From assembly GCF_001050195.2 (NCBI RefSeq), contig NZ_DF967965.1, positions 1,691,150-1,755,149 on the forward strand: a stretch of 64,000 nucleotides of DNA, in the 5' to 3' direction. Below the pieces are notes generated by a model. That model was not told the origin of the DNA, searched no databases, and was given only the letters and a program-made list of their open reading frames with translations. Within the stretch, counting starts at the first letter, position 1, and each line of letters opens with the position of its first letter. Below, piece by piece: positions 25,756-34,468 of the stretch. A program made the position numbers and the translations under genes. The stretch comes from Anaerolinea thermolimosa (GTDB taxonomy: Bacteria > Chloroflexota > Anaerolineae > Anaerolineales > Anaerolineaceae).

Positions 25756-25791
25756 AAGCCCAAGCCGGATACGGATATCCGGCTTGGGCTT
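25756..25791 (+). terminator. Long perfect hairpin after clpP, terminator-like
   Basis: A 16-bp perfect stem (25756-25771 with 25776-25791) with a CGGA tetraloop lies 31 nt after the clpP stop. It lacks a T-run, so it may act as a transcript-stabilising or rho-assisted end and not as a classical intrinsic terminator. Confidence 0.6.
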
Positions 25792-25813
25792 CGATAAAGT
25801 ACGAAAGGGATAT

Positions 25814-26626
25814 ATGGATTTTTCAGAAATTAGAGGGGTAATTCTGGATATGGATGGTGTCCTGTGGCGAGGGGACTATCCTTTAGTAGACTTGCCCGGC
25901 TTCTTTGCCCGGTTAAAGTCTCTCGGTCTAAAGATAGTCCTCGCCACCAACAACTCAACCCGAAGCGTCCCCCAGTATTTAGAAAAACTCAGGGGCTTTG
26001 GAGTTATGCTGGGCCCCGAAAATATCGTGACATCTTCAATGGCAGCTTCCAGTTATTTAAGCCAGAAATACCCTTCTGGAGCGCCAGTTTACGTGATTGG
26101 AGAGGTTGGCCTCAAAGATACCCTCCGCGAATGGGGATTTCACTATTCTGAGGCCGAGGATGTTGTCGCCGTAGTCGCCGGTCTAGATCGCAACTTAAAT
26201 TACAATATCCTCACCAAAGGTGTACAATTAATTTATCATGGTGTTGAATTTATCGGCACCAATCCCGATCGGACATTCCCCTCTCCTTCCGGTCTGACCC
26301 CGGGAACCGGTGCCCTGCTTGCGTTCATCCAGGCTGCCACCGGGAAAAACCCTGTTGTGATGGGAAAACCGGAACCCTATCTTTTCCAGCTCTCTCTCCA
26401 GCGTATGGAGCTGTCTTCGTCTCAGGTATTGGTCGTTGGTGATCGACTCGATACAGACGTCCTCGGGGCACAGCGGATTGGCTGTAAGAGTGTACTCGTT
26501 CTAACGGGAGTAACCACACCTCAGGATATCCATCCCCCACATTCTGTGCAATCCATCCTCCCCGACTTTATCCTCAACAATGTCGATGAACTGCCCAACC
26601 TGATCTCCAATCCCCATAAGGTCTAA
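25814..26626 (+). CDS. HAD-superfamily phosphatase, class IIA (NagD-like)
   Basis: A 270-residue cytoplasmic phosphatase. Motif I is ILDMDGVLW near residues 9-17, motif II LATNNST, and motif III/IV GKPEPYLF with VVGDRLDTDVLGAQRIG. The large C2a cap between motifs II and III identifies subclass IIA, whose members hydrolyse p-nitrophenylphosphate, phosphoglycolate, nucleotides or sugar phosphates. The natural substrate is not predictable. The start is ATG 25814, with GAAAGGGA upstream; a TTG at 25784 lies within the preceding hairpin and is rejected. The next gene, rlmN, begins one base after its stop. Confidence 0.88.
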   Translation: MDFSEIRGVILDMDGVLWRGDYPLVDLPGFFARLKSLGLKIVLATNNSTRSVPQYLEKLRGFGVMLGPENIVTSSMAASSYLSQKYPSGAPVYVIGEVGLKDTLREWGFHYSEAEDVVAVVAGLDRNLNYNILTKGVQLIYHGVEFIGTNPDRTFPSPSGLTPGTGALLAFIQAATGKNPVVMGKPEPYLFQLSLQRMELSSSQVLVVGDRLDTDVLGAQRIGCKSVLVLTGVTTPQDIHPPHSVQSILPDFILNNVDELPNLISNPHKV

Positions 26627-26627
26627 T

Positions 26628-27683
26628 ATGAAAGACCGTCCACGGTTAATTTACGACTTAAGTTTTAACGACCTTCTGGGTCTGATGCAGCAATGGGGAT
26701 TGCCTCGCTACCGGGCCGTTCAAATCTGGGAAGGACTGTATCGTTCTCTCTGGAAGAGTCCGGATGAATTTATCACCTTGCCCGGGAATTTGCGTGAACG
26801 ACTATCTCAAGAATTCACCTTTCAGGCGCTTCTGCCTGGTGCCGAGTTACATTCATCCGACGGCGAGACCATAAAGACCCTATTTCACCTCCGAGATAAC
26901 CATGCCATCGAGGCAGTTCTAATGCGGTATAAAACCCGCCGAACGCTTTGCATTTCCACGCAGGCTGGATGTGCCATGGGATGCGTCTTTTGTGCAACCG
27001 GGCAAATGGGGTTTAAACGTAATCTTTCCTCCGGTGAAATCATTGAACAGGTGCTTTACTACGCCCGTCAGCTCAAGGCACATGGAGAAGCAGTATCGAA
27101 TATCGTCATTATGGGAATGGGAGAACCCTTTCATAACTACGAAGAGACCCTTCGAGCTATCGACTGCCTTAACCACCCGGAAGGATTTAACCTTGGCGCT
27201 CGCCGTTTCACCATTTCGACGGTAGGAATCATCCCCATGATTCGAAAGTTTACTCAGGAAAATCGTCAGGTGAACCTGGCAGTCAGTCTTCATGCTGCCG
27301 ATGATGAGACCCGTTCATCGTTGTTGCCAATCAACAAAAAATATCCCATCTCAGAATTGATTTCTGCCTGCCGCGATTATGTCTCCCAGACTCATCGACG
27401 AATTACCTTTGAGTGGGCATTGATTCGTGATGTTAATGACACCCCCGAGCAAGCTCATAAATTGGCCAGTCTTCTGAAAGGATTACTCTGCCACGTCAAT
27501 GTCATCCCCCTTAATCCCACTCGCCGTTACCAGGGAGAAGCCACCACACGCGAGAGAGCAGAAATGTTTTGTGAAATTCTCAGTCAGGCCGGCATCCCCT
27601 CCACCATTCGCCTGCGCCGTGGCATTGATATTCAGGCTGGATGCGGGCAGCTGGCAACCCAAAACACCTCCATTGAAGGATGA
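26628..27683 (+). CDS. rlmN: Dual-specificity 23S rRNA/tRNA adenine C2-methyltransferase
   Basis: A radical-SAM enzyme that methylates C2 of A2503 in 23S rRNA and A37 in some tRNAs. The CX3CX2C cluster motif is in CISTQAGCAMGCVFCATG (about 105-122). Downstream are NIVIMGMGEP, the serine-rich SAM region VSLHA and the C-terminal IRLRRGIDIQAGCGQL, containing the cysteine used in the covalent intermediate. Length of 351 residues is normal. The gene abuts the HAD phosphatase gene. Confidence 0.94.
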   Translation: MKDRPRLIYDLSFNDLLGLMQQWGLPRYRAVQIWEGLYRSLWKSPDEFITLPGNLRERLSQEFTFQALLPGAELHSSDGETIKTLFHLRDNHAIEAVLMRYKTRRTLCISTQAGCAMGCVFCATGQMGFKRNLSSGEIIEQVLYYARQLKAHGEAVSNIVIMGMGEPFHNYEETLRAIDCLNHPEGFNLGARRFTISTVGIIPMIRKFTQENRQVNLAVSLHAADDETRSSLLPINKKYPISELISACRDYVSQTHRRITFEWALIRDVNDTPEQAHKLASLLKGLLCHVNVIPLNPTRRYQGEATTRERAEMFCEILSQAGIPSTIRLRRGIDIQAGCGQLATQNTSIEG

Positions 27684-27689
27684 TATAAT
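27681..27689 (+). promoter_or_regulatory. Extended -10 element directly before ftsY
   Basis: TGATATAAT matches the extended -10 pattern TGnTATAAT. The ftsY ATG is only 8 nt after it, so a transcript started here would have almost no leader. It overlaps the end of rlmN. No convincing -35 is seen. Confidence 0.4.
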
Positions 27690-27697
27690 TTCGGCCA

Positions 27698-28615
27698 ATG
27701 GCAACTACATTCTTTTCACGCTGGAAAACAGGGCTGGAGCGCACTCGAAAAGTTGCGTTTGGTCGTTTGTCTCAGCTCTTCGGGGCAACAAAAATCACTG
27801 AAGATATATGGGACGAACTTGAAGCCATCCTCATTCAGGCAGATCTCGGCGTAAATATCACCCAGCAAGTCATCGCCACCTTACATAAACGCGTTTTCGA
27901 TGAAGGACTTACCCAGCCAGCCGATCTCCAGAAGGCTTTACAGGAAGAATTACTCCAGCTACTTGAACCCGCTCCACATTTGGATTTTTCCCATGAGCAT
28001 CCCGCTGTGATTCTTCTGGTCGGGGTAAACGGATCAGGGAAAACAACCACCGCTGCAAAACTGGCCGCACTGTTTACCAGTCAGAAAAAGAGTGTCATCC
28101 TTGCCGCGGCTGACACCTTTCGGGCAGCTGCTGTGGATCAGCTCCAGGTTTGGGGAGAAAGGCTCAAGGTGCCGGTAATTGCCGGGCAACCCAATGCCGA
28201 CCCTGGCGCCGTCGCTTATGATGCTGTTCAGGCGGCCATTGCCCGTAAAGCAGACTACCTGCTTGTAGATACAGCAGGACGCCTTCACACCCGGACAAAC
28301 CTGATGGAGGAGTTAAAGAAAGTCTATCGTGTCATTGGTAAAGCCTTACCCGGAGCACCCCATGCCACCTGGTTGGTTTTGGATGCCACCACCGGTCAAA
28401 ACGCATTGAACCAGGCCAGGTCATTTAAAGAGGCTGTGAATGTTACCGGGATCATCCTCACGAAACTGGATTCCTCAGCTCACGGGGGAATGGCATTTGC
28501 CATTCAAAATGAACTGCATCTACCCATCCTGTACGCCGGACTCGGTGAAAAACCCGATGATCTCCAGGTTTTTGACCGACAGGCTTTCGTGGAAAACATC
28601 TTTGAACCCAGATAG
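27698..28615 (+). CDS. ftsY: Signal recognition particle receptor FtsY
   Basis: The SRP receptor GTPase that docks ribosome-SRP complexes at the membrane. The 305 residues comprise the N domain (about 15-85, four-helix) and the G domain: GVNGSGKTTTAAKLA (G1), DTFRAAAVDQL (insertion box I), DTAGR (G3), TKLD (G4) and GLGEKPDDL near the C-terminus. The acidic A domain of E. coli FtsY is essentially missing, as in many bacteria with the short form. No Shine-Dalgarno is obvious; an extended -10 motif ends 8 nt upstream, which suggests leaderless expression. prfB follows 14 nt later. Confidence 0.95.
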   Translation: MATTFFSRWKTGLERTRKVAFGRLSQLFGATKITEDIWDELEAILIQADLGVNITQQVIATLHKRVFDEGLTQPADLQKALQEELLQLLEPAPHLDFSHEHPAVILLVGVNGSGKTTTAAKLAALFTSQKKSVILAAADTFRAAAVDQLQVWGERLKVPVIAGQPNADPGAVAYDAVQAAIARKADYLLVDTAGRLHTRTNLMEELKKVYRVIGKALPGAPHATWLVLDATTGQNALNQARSFKEAVNVTGIILTKLDSSAHGGMAFAIQNELHLPILYAGLGEKPDDLQVFDRQAFVENIFEPR

Positions 28616-28629
28616 GCCCTGGAGGACTC

Positions 28630-29725
28630 ATGCAAGATTTAGTTGAACGTTTACAGACCATCCAGAAAAAACTCCTTGCGCTTCAGGAGCATCTTTGACT
28701 TAGCCAAAAAACAGGAAGAAATTACCCGGCTGGAATCCAGGACTGAAGACATTCACCTGTGGGATGACCCTGCGGAAGCCCAAAAGGTGATGAAAAGACT
28801 TTCTGCCTTGCGCGACGAGGTGGAACAGTGGAACACTTTAAATCAGAGAATACATGACGCCCTGGAGCTGGCTCAGCTTGATGATGAGAGCATTCGCAGC
28901 GAATTAGAACAGGAATCCACCCACCTGGAAGATACAATCGCTCGATTAGAAATTCAAATCCTCCTCGGTGGAAAATATGATCGTGGGAATGCTCTGCTTT
29001 CCATCAATGCCGGCGCAGGCGGCACAGACTCACAGGATTGGGCCGCTATGCTCCAGCGAATGTATCTGCGATGGTGCGAACGGCGCGGTTACCAAACGGA
29101 GATCCTTGACCTTACAGAAGGAGAAGAAGCAGGGATCAAGTCCGTAACCATTGCAGTTAATGGGCCTTACGCCTACGGGTATTTAAAGGCTGAAAAAGGT
29201 GTACATCGCCTGGTCAGGCTCTCGCCTTTCGACGCCGCACATCGCCGGCATACCTCCTTTGCTCAGGTTGAGGTTTTACCGGAATTGGAAGACGACGATA
29301 CTGCCATACAGATCAACCCCGACGATTTACGCATTGATATTTACCGATCATCCAGTGCAGGGGGACAGAACGTCCAGAAAAACGCCACCGCTGTTCGCAT
29401 CACCCATCTGCCGACCGGCATAGTCGTTTCCTGCCAGAATGAACGGTCACAAATGCAGAATCGTGAAAATGCCATGCGTGTCTTGAGGGCAAAACTGGCC
29501 GAATTACAGCGAGAAGCTCAGGAGCGTCAGATGGCTGAACTGCGCGGAGAGTATATCAAGGCAGAATGGGGCAGCCAGATTCGCTCCTATGTGTTACATC
29601 CCTATCAGATGGTCAAAGACCATCGCACAGATTTTGAAACCGGCAACACCCAGGCAGTGCTTGATGGGGAAATCGACGGTTTTATTGAAGCTTATTTACG
29701 ATCTTCCATTCGTTCCGAAACCTGA
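28630..29725 (+). CDS. prfB: Peptide chain release factor 2, with programmed +1 frameshift
   Basis: RF2 recognises UAA and UGA stop codons. Translation starts at ATG 28630 behind GGAGGA, reads 22 codons, meets an in-frame TGA at 28696-28698 and must shift +1 to continue with Asp at 28697. The result is 364 residues. The recoding site has the classic form: a Shine-Dalgarno-like AGGAG, then CAT, then CTT TGA C. The downstream part shows the RF2 features LSPFDAAHRRHTSF (with the SPF tripeptide, UGA recognition) and SSAGGQNVQKN (the GGQ that triggers hydrolysis). A frame-only reading from 28643 would give a wrong N-terminus. It overlaps the next gene by 3 nt (TGATG-type). Confidence 0.95.
28685..28699 (+). 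other. prfB +1 programmed frameshift site
   Basis: AGGAG at 28685-28689 acts as an internal Shine-Dalgarno-like stimulator three bases before the slippery CTT (28693-28695). The UGA in the A site (28696-28698) is followed by C, the weakest termination context. RF2 therefore controls its own synthesis: low RF2 favours the shift. Confidence 0.93.
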
Positions 29726-30387
29726 TGCCCACGCTGAAAGCAATTCTTTTTGACTTCGACGGCGTAATCATCGATTCAGAAACCCCGGAATACCAGATCT
29801 GGCAAAGCACCCTTGCCAGATTTGGTGTTCGTTTACCTCTCCATGAATGGGCCCGTGGTGTTGGGTCTTCCATCGAAGCCTTTGATCCACTCACCTATCT
29901 CGAGGAAAAAATCGGCCACGCAGTCGATCGCCAGGCCCTCCTCCAGGAACATAAAACGAAGCTAATGAAAGCATTGCAAGACCAACCTCCGTTACCTGGA
30001 GTGCAAGAAACCATCCTGAATGCTTGTCGTTTGGGTTTGCGTTTGGCCATTGCATCAAGTTCATCCAAAACCTGGGTAACCTCACATCTGGAAAAATTAG
30101 GGTTCATTTCCTGTTTCCATGCAATTTGCACCCGGGAAGATGTGCCTGAAGTTAAGCCAGCACCCCATTTATATAACCTCGCACTTTATCGTTTGGGTGT
30201 ACACGCTTCAGAAGCGATTGTCATTGAAGATTCGCCCAACGGGATTCTTGCCGCAAAACAGGCAGGAATTTTTTGCATTGCCGTTCCTAACCCTGTCAGC
30301 TCTCAACTCGACATATCGGGTGCAAACCTCATCTTGCCCTCCCTGGAGCACTTAGACCTTAGCCGTTTCCAGCTACCAGACGAATGA
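29725..30387 (+). CDS. HAD-superfamily phosphatase/phosphoglucomutase-like protein
   Basis: A 220-residue HAD subclass IA protein with the helical C1 cap. Motif I is FDFDGVIIDSE (the second Asp is the acid/base residue), motif II IASSSS, and motif III/IV VKPAPHLY with VIEDSPNGILAAKQAG. The DGVI(I/L)DSE plus EDSxxGxxAAxxAG pattern is shared by beta-phosphoglucomutase and by phosphatases such as YniC or GPP-like enzymes, so both are possible. The start overlaps the prfB stop, making it part of the ftsY-prfB transcript. Confidence 0.85.
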   Translation: MPTLKAILFDFDGVIIDSETPEYQIWQSTLARFGVRLPLHEWARGVGSSIEAFDPLTYLEEKIGHAVDRQALLQEHKTKLMKALQDQPPLPGVQETILNACRLGLRLAIASSSSKTWVTSHLEKLGFISCFHAICTREDVPEVKPAPHLYNLALYRLGVHASEAIVIEDSPNGILAAKQAGIFCIAVPNPVSSQLDISGANLILPSLEHLDLSRFQLPDE

Positions 30388-30434
30388 AGTCCCTCCCCGA
30401 TCGTTTCAATTTACTTTTTGCCCCTTATACGGTC

Positions 30435-30464
30435 TTGCAAATCAACACAAAAGGTGAGTATATT
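30435..30464 (+). promoter_or_regulatory. Candidate promoter of the rel-moeA-vkor operon
   Basis: TTGCAA (30435-30440) and TATATT (30459-30464) are separated by 18 nt. They lie in the only sizeable gap (109 nt) upstream of the Rel gene. Confidence 0.5.
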
Positions 30465-30496
30465 TAACCAACCTGGAAGTACCGGTGGGATAAAAC

Positions 30497-32716
30497 ATGG
30501 GCATTGATGATTTATTGAAAAGCCTGCCAGAACAATACACAGCGGTGGATCGCGAATTGATCCAACGCGCCTATCAGTTCGCCGAATCAGCCCATGAAGG
30601 CCAGAAGCGTCTTTCAGGTGAGCCTTATATCACCCATTGCCTGGCCGTCGCCTCGATTCTGGCCGATCTTCGCGTTCCGCCGGTCATCATTGCCGCTGGC
30701 CTGTTACATGATACCGTTGAAGACACCAAAGTAACCCTGGAGGACATCCGGTCTGAATTTGGAGATGAAATTGCTCGCCTGGTTGATGGTGTTACCAAAC
30801 TGAGTAATTTGCCCAGGGTCTCCCGTGGCGATCAGCTCTACACCGAACAGAAAGAAGGAGAACCTGCCGAACCTGAAGCTGCCGATACTGATTTTGCTGA
30901 TGATACACGCCGAAAACAACTAGCCCAGGAAACTTTACGAAAAACCTTCCTGGCCATGGGAGAAGATATCCGTGTAGTGCTTATTAAACTGGCTGATCGC
31001 CTTCACAATATGCGCACTCTCTGGTATATGCCAGAGCATAAGCGGAAGCGTATCGCTCAAGAGACTTTGGATATTTTTGCCCCACTGGCAAATCGTCTGG
31101 GTATCTGGCAAATCAAATGGGAACTGGAAGACCTGAGCTTTCGACACGTCAATCCGGAGAAATATAAAGAAATCGCCGAGTTACTCTCTCAGCGTCGCGC
31201 CGATCGAGAGAAACAGGTGACAGAAATTATTAATCACCTGAAGACCACGCTGGAACAGGCAGGAATCACGGCCGAAATTTCTGGCCGCCCCAAGCACATC
31301 TATTCCATATATCGAAAAATGCAGGAAAAATCGCGGCCCTTTGATATGCTCATGGACCTTCGCGGGGTACGCCTGATCGTTCCAACGACCCAGGATTGCT
31401 ATTCAGCCCTTGGCGTCATTCATACCCATTGGCGGCCTATCCCCCATGAGTTTGATGATTACATTGCCGCTCCAAAAGATAACAACTACCAGTCCTTACA
31501 TACTGCAGTGATTTATGATGATGGGAAGCCCCTGGAAGTTCAAATTCGCACACCGGAGATGCACCAGAACGCTGAATATGGTATTGCAGCTCACTGGCGG
31601 TATAAAGAAAAAAGCGGGCGCATTGGTGAAGAATATGAACAACGCGTGAACCTGCTTCGGCGATTAATGGACTGGCGTCAGGAAGTGACCGACGCCGCCG
31701 AATTTATGGACGGGATGAAGACAGACGTCTTTCAAGACCGGGTTTATGTCTTCACCCCGCGCGGTGACATCATCGATTTACCTCAAGGCTCTACCCCCAT
31801 TGATTTTGCCTACCACGTCCACACCGAAATTGGCCATCGCTGTCGCGGCGCTAAGGTGAATGGTCGCCTGGTGACCCTGGATTATGAGTTGAAAACCGGC
31901 GATCAGGTCGAAATCCTCACCGCCAAACACGGTGGGCCCAGCCGTGATTGGTTGAATGCCAACCTTGGGCTGGTAAAAACCCAACGCGCTCGCGCCAAAA
32001 TTCGCAGTTGGTTTAAATGGCAGGACCGGGAACAAAACCTCACCCAGGGTAAGAACATCCTTGATCGAGAACTCCGACGCCTTGGGATTGAGATAGACAT
32101 CGAAAAATTGGCCCGGGCATTTGACTTCCGCACCCCGGAAGAGCTTTACGTGGCCATTGGCTGTGGCGACATTACGATCGGGAAAATCGTCAACAAAATC
32201 ATCGATCTGGGGAAAGAAAAAGTTTCTGATCCATTGCTCGTTCCCCATCCAGCACTTGACGAAAGTAAAGTGCAGCAAGCAACAGTTACGGTACTGGGTC
32301 TTAAGGGGATCCTCACGACCTTCGCCCGGTGTTGCAAACCCGTTCCCGGGGACGAGATCATCGGTTATATTACCCGGGGGCGCGGTGTCACCATCCATCG
32401 GCAGGATTGCCCCAATATTCTCAGCCTTCACGAACGAGATCGCATCATTCGAGTCTCCTGGGGTTCGGCACCTAAAACCTACCCTGTGCCGGTTGAAATT
32501 AAAGCCTATGATCGCCAGGGATTAATGGGAGATATTTCCACAATCCTGGCTGAAGAAAACATTAACATTTTAGATGTCAATCTTAAGGTCAGCCACCATC
32601 TGGCAAATTTACGTCTGGTTTTGGAAGTGGGTGATATTGCTCAACTCAGCCGGGTACTGACCCGAATCGAAAATTTACCCAACGTCACCGAAGCTCATCG
32701 GGTTAAGCCCGGATGA
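30497..32716 (+). CDS. rel: Bifunctional (p)ppGpp synthetase/hydrolase (Rel/SpoT family)
   Basis: Controls the stringent response. The 739 residues contain the HD hydrolase domain with LLHDTVED at 70-76 (active residues intact, so hydrolysis is expected), the synthetase domain with GRPKHIYSIYRKM and DLRGVRLIV followed by YQSLHT and EVQIRT, then a TGS domain (VYVFTPRGDIIDLPQGSTPIDFAYHVHT), a zinc-finger/helical region with ARCCKPVPGDEIIGY, and a C-terminal ACT domain (about 665-735). This is the long Rel form. Start ATG 30497 has GGTGGGAT upstream. The stop overlaps the moeA start by ATGA. Confidence 0.95.
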   Translation: MGIDDLLKSLPEQYTAVDRELIQRAYQFAESAHEGQKRLSGEPYITHCLAVASILADLRVPPVIIAAGLLHDTVEDTKVTLEDIRSEFGDEIARLVDGVTKLSNLPRVSRGDQLYTEQKEGEPAEPEAADTDFADDTRRKQLAQETLRKTFLAMGEDIRVVLIKLADRLHNMRTLWYMPEHKRKRIAQETLDIFAPLANRLGIWQIKWELEDLSFRHVNPEKYKEIAELLSQRRADREKQVTEIINHLKTTLEQAGITAEISGRPKHIYSIYRKMQEKSRPFDMLMDLRGVRLIVPTTQDCYSALGVIHTHWRPIPHEFDDYIAAPKDNNYQSLHTAVIYDDGKPLEVQIRTPEMHQNAEYGIAAHWRYKEKSGRIGEEYEQRVNLLRRLMDWRQEVTDAAEFMDGMKTDVFQDRVYVFTPRGDIIDLPQGSTPIDFAYHVHTEIGHRCRGAKVNGRLVTLDYELKTGDQVEILTAKHGGPSRDWLNANLGLVKTQRARAKIRSWFKWQDREQNLTQGKNILDRELRRLGIEIDIEKLARAFDFRTPEELYVAIGCGDITIGKIVNKIIDLGKEKVSDPLLVPHPALDESKVQQATVTVLGLKGILTTFARCCKPVPGDEIIGYITRGRGVTIHRQDCPNILSLHERDRIIRVSWGSAPKTYPVPVEIKAYDRQGLMGDISTILAEENINILDVNLKVSHHLANLRLVLEVGDIAQLSRVLTRIENLPNVTEAHRVKPG

Positions 32717-34014
32717 GCATGAGTTTTTCAGTATCGATGAAAGCAGATGCCATGGACAAGCTTCTATCAGTCAGAGAGGCACAAGAACAAATCATCGGGC
32801 ATTTTGCACCGTTGTCATCCATCGAAATCCCATTACTGGATGCCCTCGGCCGTGTACTGGCAGAACAGATCATTGCCCCTTTGGATTCACCATCTTTCTC
32901 AAATTCAGGAATGGATGGATTCGCTGTAAACAGCGCAGACGTCTCGTCTGCTTCTTCAACAACTCCGATAACCTTAAAATTAGTAGGGGACATTCCAGCG
33001 GGCTCTTCCCCTGTAAAAAACATTGAGGTCGGGCAGGCAGCTCGAATTATGACTGGAGCCCCTCTCCCTCCAGGGGCTGATGCGGTTGTTCCGGTTGAAT
33101 ATACTGATGCTTATCTCCCAGAAATGAACCGGTCGGTTCAGAAATTATCAGATGTAGTCCGCATCTATCGCCCTGTAAAACCCGGAGAATATGTTCGTCA
33201 CCAGGGTCAAGATTTTCGAAAGGGAGAGAAGATTTTTGAACCCGGCAGGAAATTATCACCTCAAGATATTGGATTGCTAGCGTCGCTTGGCTACACGAAA
33301 ACAAAAGTTCATAAACAACCGAAAGTAGCCCTGTTTTCCTCCGGCGACGAGCTTCGTCTCCCCGGCCAGGCCCTCGAATACGGTCAGATTTATGATGCTA
33401 ATCGATTTCTCCTTTATGGGTTGTTGATCCAATCAGGCGCACAGATTCTTTCCGTGGAGACTCTCCCTGACGACCCATTCATCATTGAACAGTCCCTGGA
33501 CAGAGCCATCCAATCCCATCCCGATTTCATCCTCACTTCCGCGGGGGTCTCAGTCGGTGCGTATGATTTCGTCAAACAGGTCATTCAAACCCATGGCCAT
33601 CTCGATTTGTGGCGGGTCAATATGCGTCCGGGAAAACCTCTAGCTTTCGGGTCCTACCGGGGCATACCGGTGATTGGGTTACCGGGGAATCCTGTGTCTT
33701 CATTTGTAGGTTTTTTAGTGTTCGTACTCCCCATATTAAGAAAATTGCAAAACCTTCAGCCTTTCTTACGTACCATCCTCCTGGCCACCCTGCAAGAAGA
33801 AGTGTCATCCGATGGTCGAGAAAGTTACCTGCGGGCTCGTCTTGATCAAACCAATCCCGCAGAACCCAAAGTTTTTCTTGAGGGTCACCAGGGATCGGCG
33901 AATCTTTATGCTTTAACCCGTGCAAATGCTTTACTGATTCTTCCGTCTGGAGTAAAATCGCTTCCTGCAGGTGCAAAGGTTGAAGTATGGCCACTGGATA
34001 ACATGATTCGATGA
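32713..34014 (+). CDS. moeA: Molybdopterin molybdenumtransferase
   Basis: Inserts molybdate into adenylylated molybdopterin during molybdenum cofactor synthesis. Visible are SVREAQEQII at the N-terminus, FSNSGMDGFAV, RIMTGAPLPPGADAVVPVEYT, RHQGQDFRKGE, VALFSSGDEL, TSAGVSVGAYDFVK and VIGLPGNPVSSFVGF, all conserved in MoeA. Length of 433 is slightly more than typical because of about 15 extra N-terminal residues; ATG 32752 is a possible shorter start, but the ATGA overlap with rel supports 32713. No other moa/mob genes are in the window. The stop overlaps the next start. Confidence 0.93.
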   Translation: MSMSFSVSMKADAMDKLLSVREAQEQIIGHFAPLSSIEIPLLDALGRVLAEQIIAPLDSPSFSNSGMDGFAVNSADVSSASSTTPITLKLVGDIPAGSSPVKNIEVGQAARIMTGAPLPPGADAVVPVEYTDAYLPEMNRSVQKLSDVVRIYRPVKPGEYVRHQGQDFRKGEKIFEPGRKLSPQDIGLLASLGYTKTKVHKQPKVALFSSGDELRLPGQALEYGQIYDANRFLLYGLLIQSGAQILSVETLPDDPFIIEQSLDRAIQSHPDFILTSAGVSVGAYDFVKQVIQTHGHLDLWRVNMRPGKPLAFGSYRGIPVIGLPGNPVSSFVGFLVFVLPILRKLQNLQPFLRTILLATLQEEVSSDGRESYLRARLDQTNPAEPKVFLEGHQGSANLYALTRANALLILPSGVKSLPAGAKVEVWPLDNMIR

Positions 34015-34442
34015 ACCTTAACCAAACCCTTAAAAATGTCTCCATTTTATCGGCATTCATTGGCTGGGTTGATTCAAGTTATCTTGCCTGGGTAAAATGG
34101 ACAAATTCAACGGTTGCTTGCCTTCCAAACCTTGGTAACTGCAACGCAGTAAATAGCAGCCGCTTTTCGCAAATCTATGGGATACCCATTGCATTCCTGG
34201 GGGGAGTGGCCTACTTACTGATCCTGGTCTTTCTACTTTTGGATAAAGAGGGACACCGCTCTAATCAAACTTTCTTACTGGCTATTTTCGGTTTGAGCCT
34301 GGTTGGGGTGTTGTTTTCAGCGTACCTTACCTATATCGAAATTGCCGTACTAAAGGCGATTTGCCCTTATTGTGTATTATCGGCAATAACCATTTTGCTG
34401 ATTTTTATCTGTACCTTGGTACGAATAAAAACTTTTGGATAG
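34011..34442 (+). CDS. Vitamin K epoxide reductase (VKOR) family membrane protein
   Basis: A 143-residue protein with four membrane helices, which in bacteria re-oxidises a DsbA-like thioredoxin using quinone. The conserved cysteines are present: loop pair C37 and C44 (ACLPNLGNC), a serine just after (NSS, about 48-50), and the active CXXC at C118-C121 (CPYC). There is no fused thioredoxin domain and no DsbA-type gene nearby. It overlaps moeA by 4 nt. The function in disulfide formation is well founded for the family; the partner is unknown. Confidence 0.88.
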   Translation: MNLNQTLKNVSILSAFIGWVDSSYLAWVKWTNSTVACLPNLGNCNAVNSSRFSQIYGIPIAFLGGVAYLLILVFLLLDKEGHRSNQTFLLAIFGLSLVGVLFSAYLTYIEIAVLKAICPYCVLSAITILLIFICTLVRIKTFG

Positions 34443-34468
34443 TTTGATCTCTATAACTGGAGGATCTC

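Noticed and set aside
28630-28698. Short reading frame with a stop, looking like a broken prfB start
   Set aside because: The stop is the programmed frameshift UGA: SD-like AGGAG, CTT TGA C and the RF2 continuation fit exactly.
31778-32431. Long minus-strand reading frame opposite rel
   Set aside because: It lies wholly inside a strongly conserved gene and its translation shows no known domain; it is a codon-bias shadow.
33617-34060. Minus-strand reading frame opposite moeA
   Set aside because: Antisense to conserved MoeA motifs, with no RBS; a shadow.
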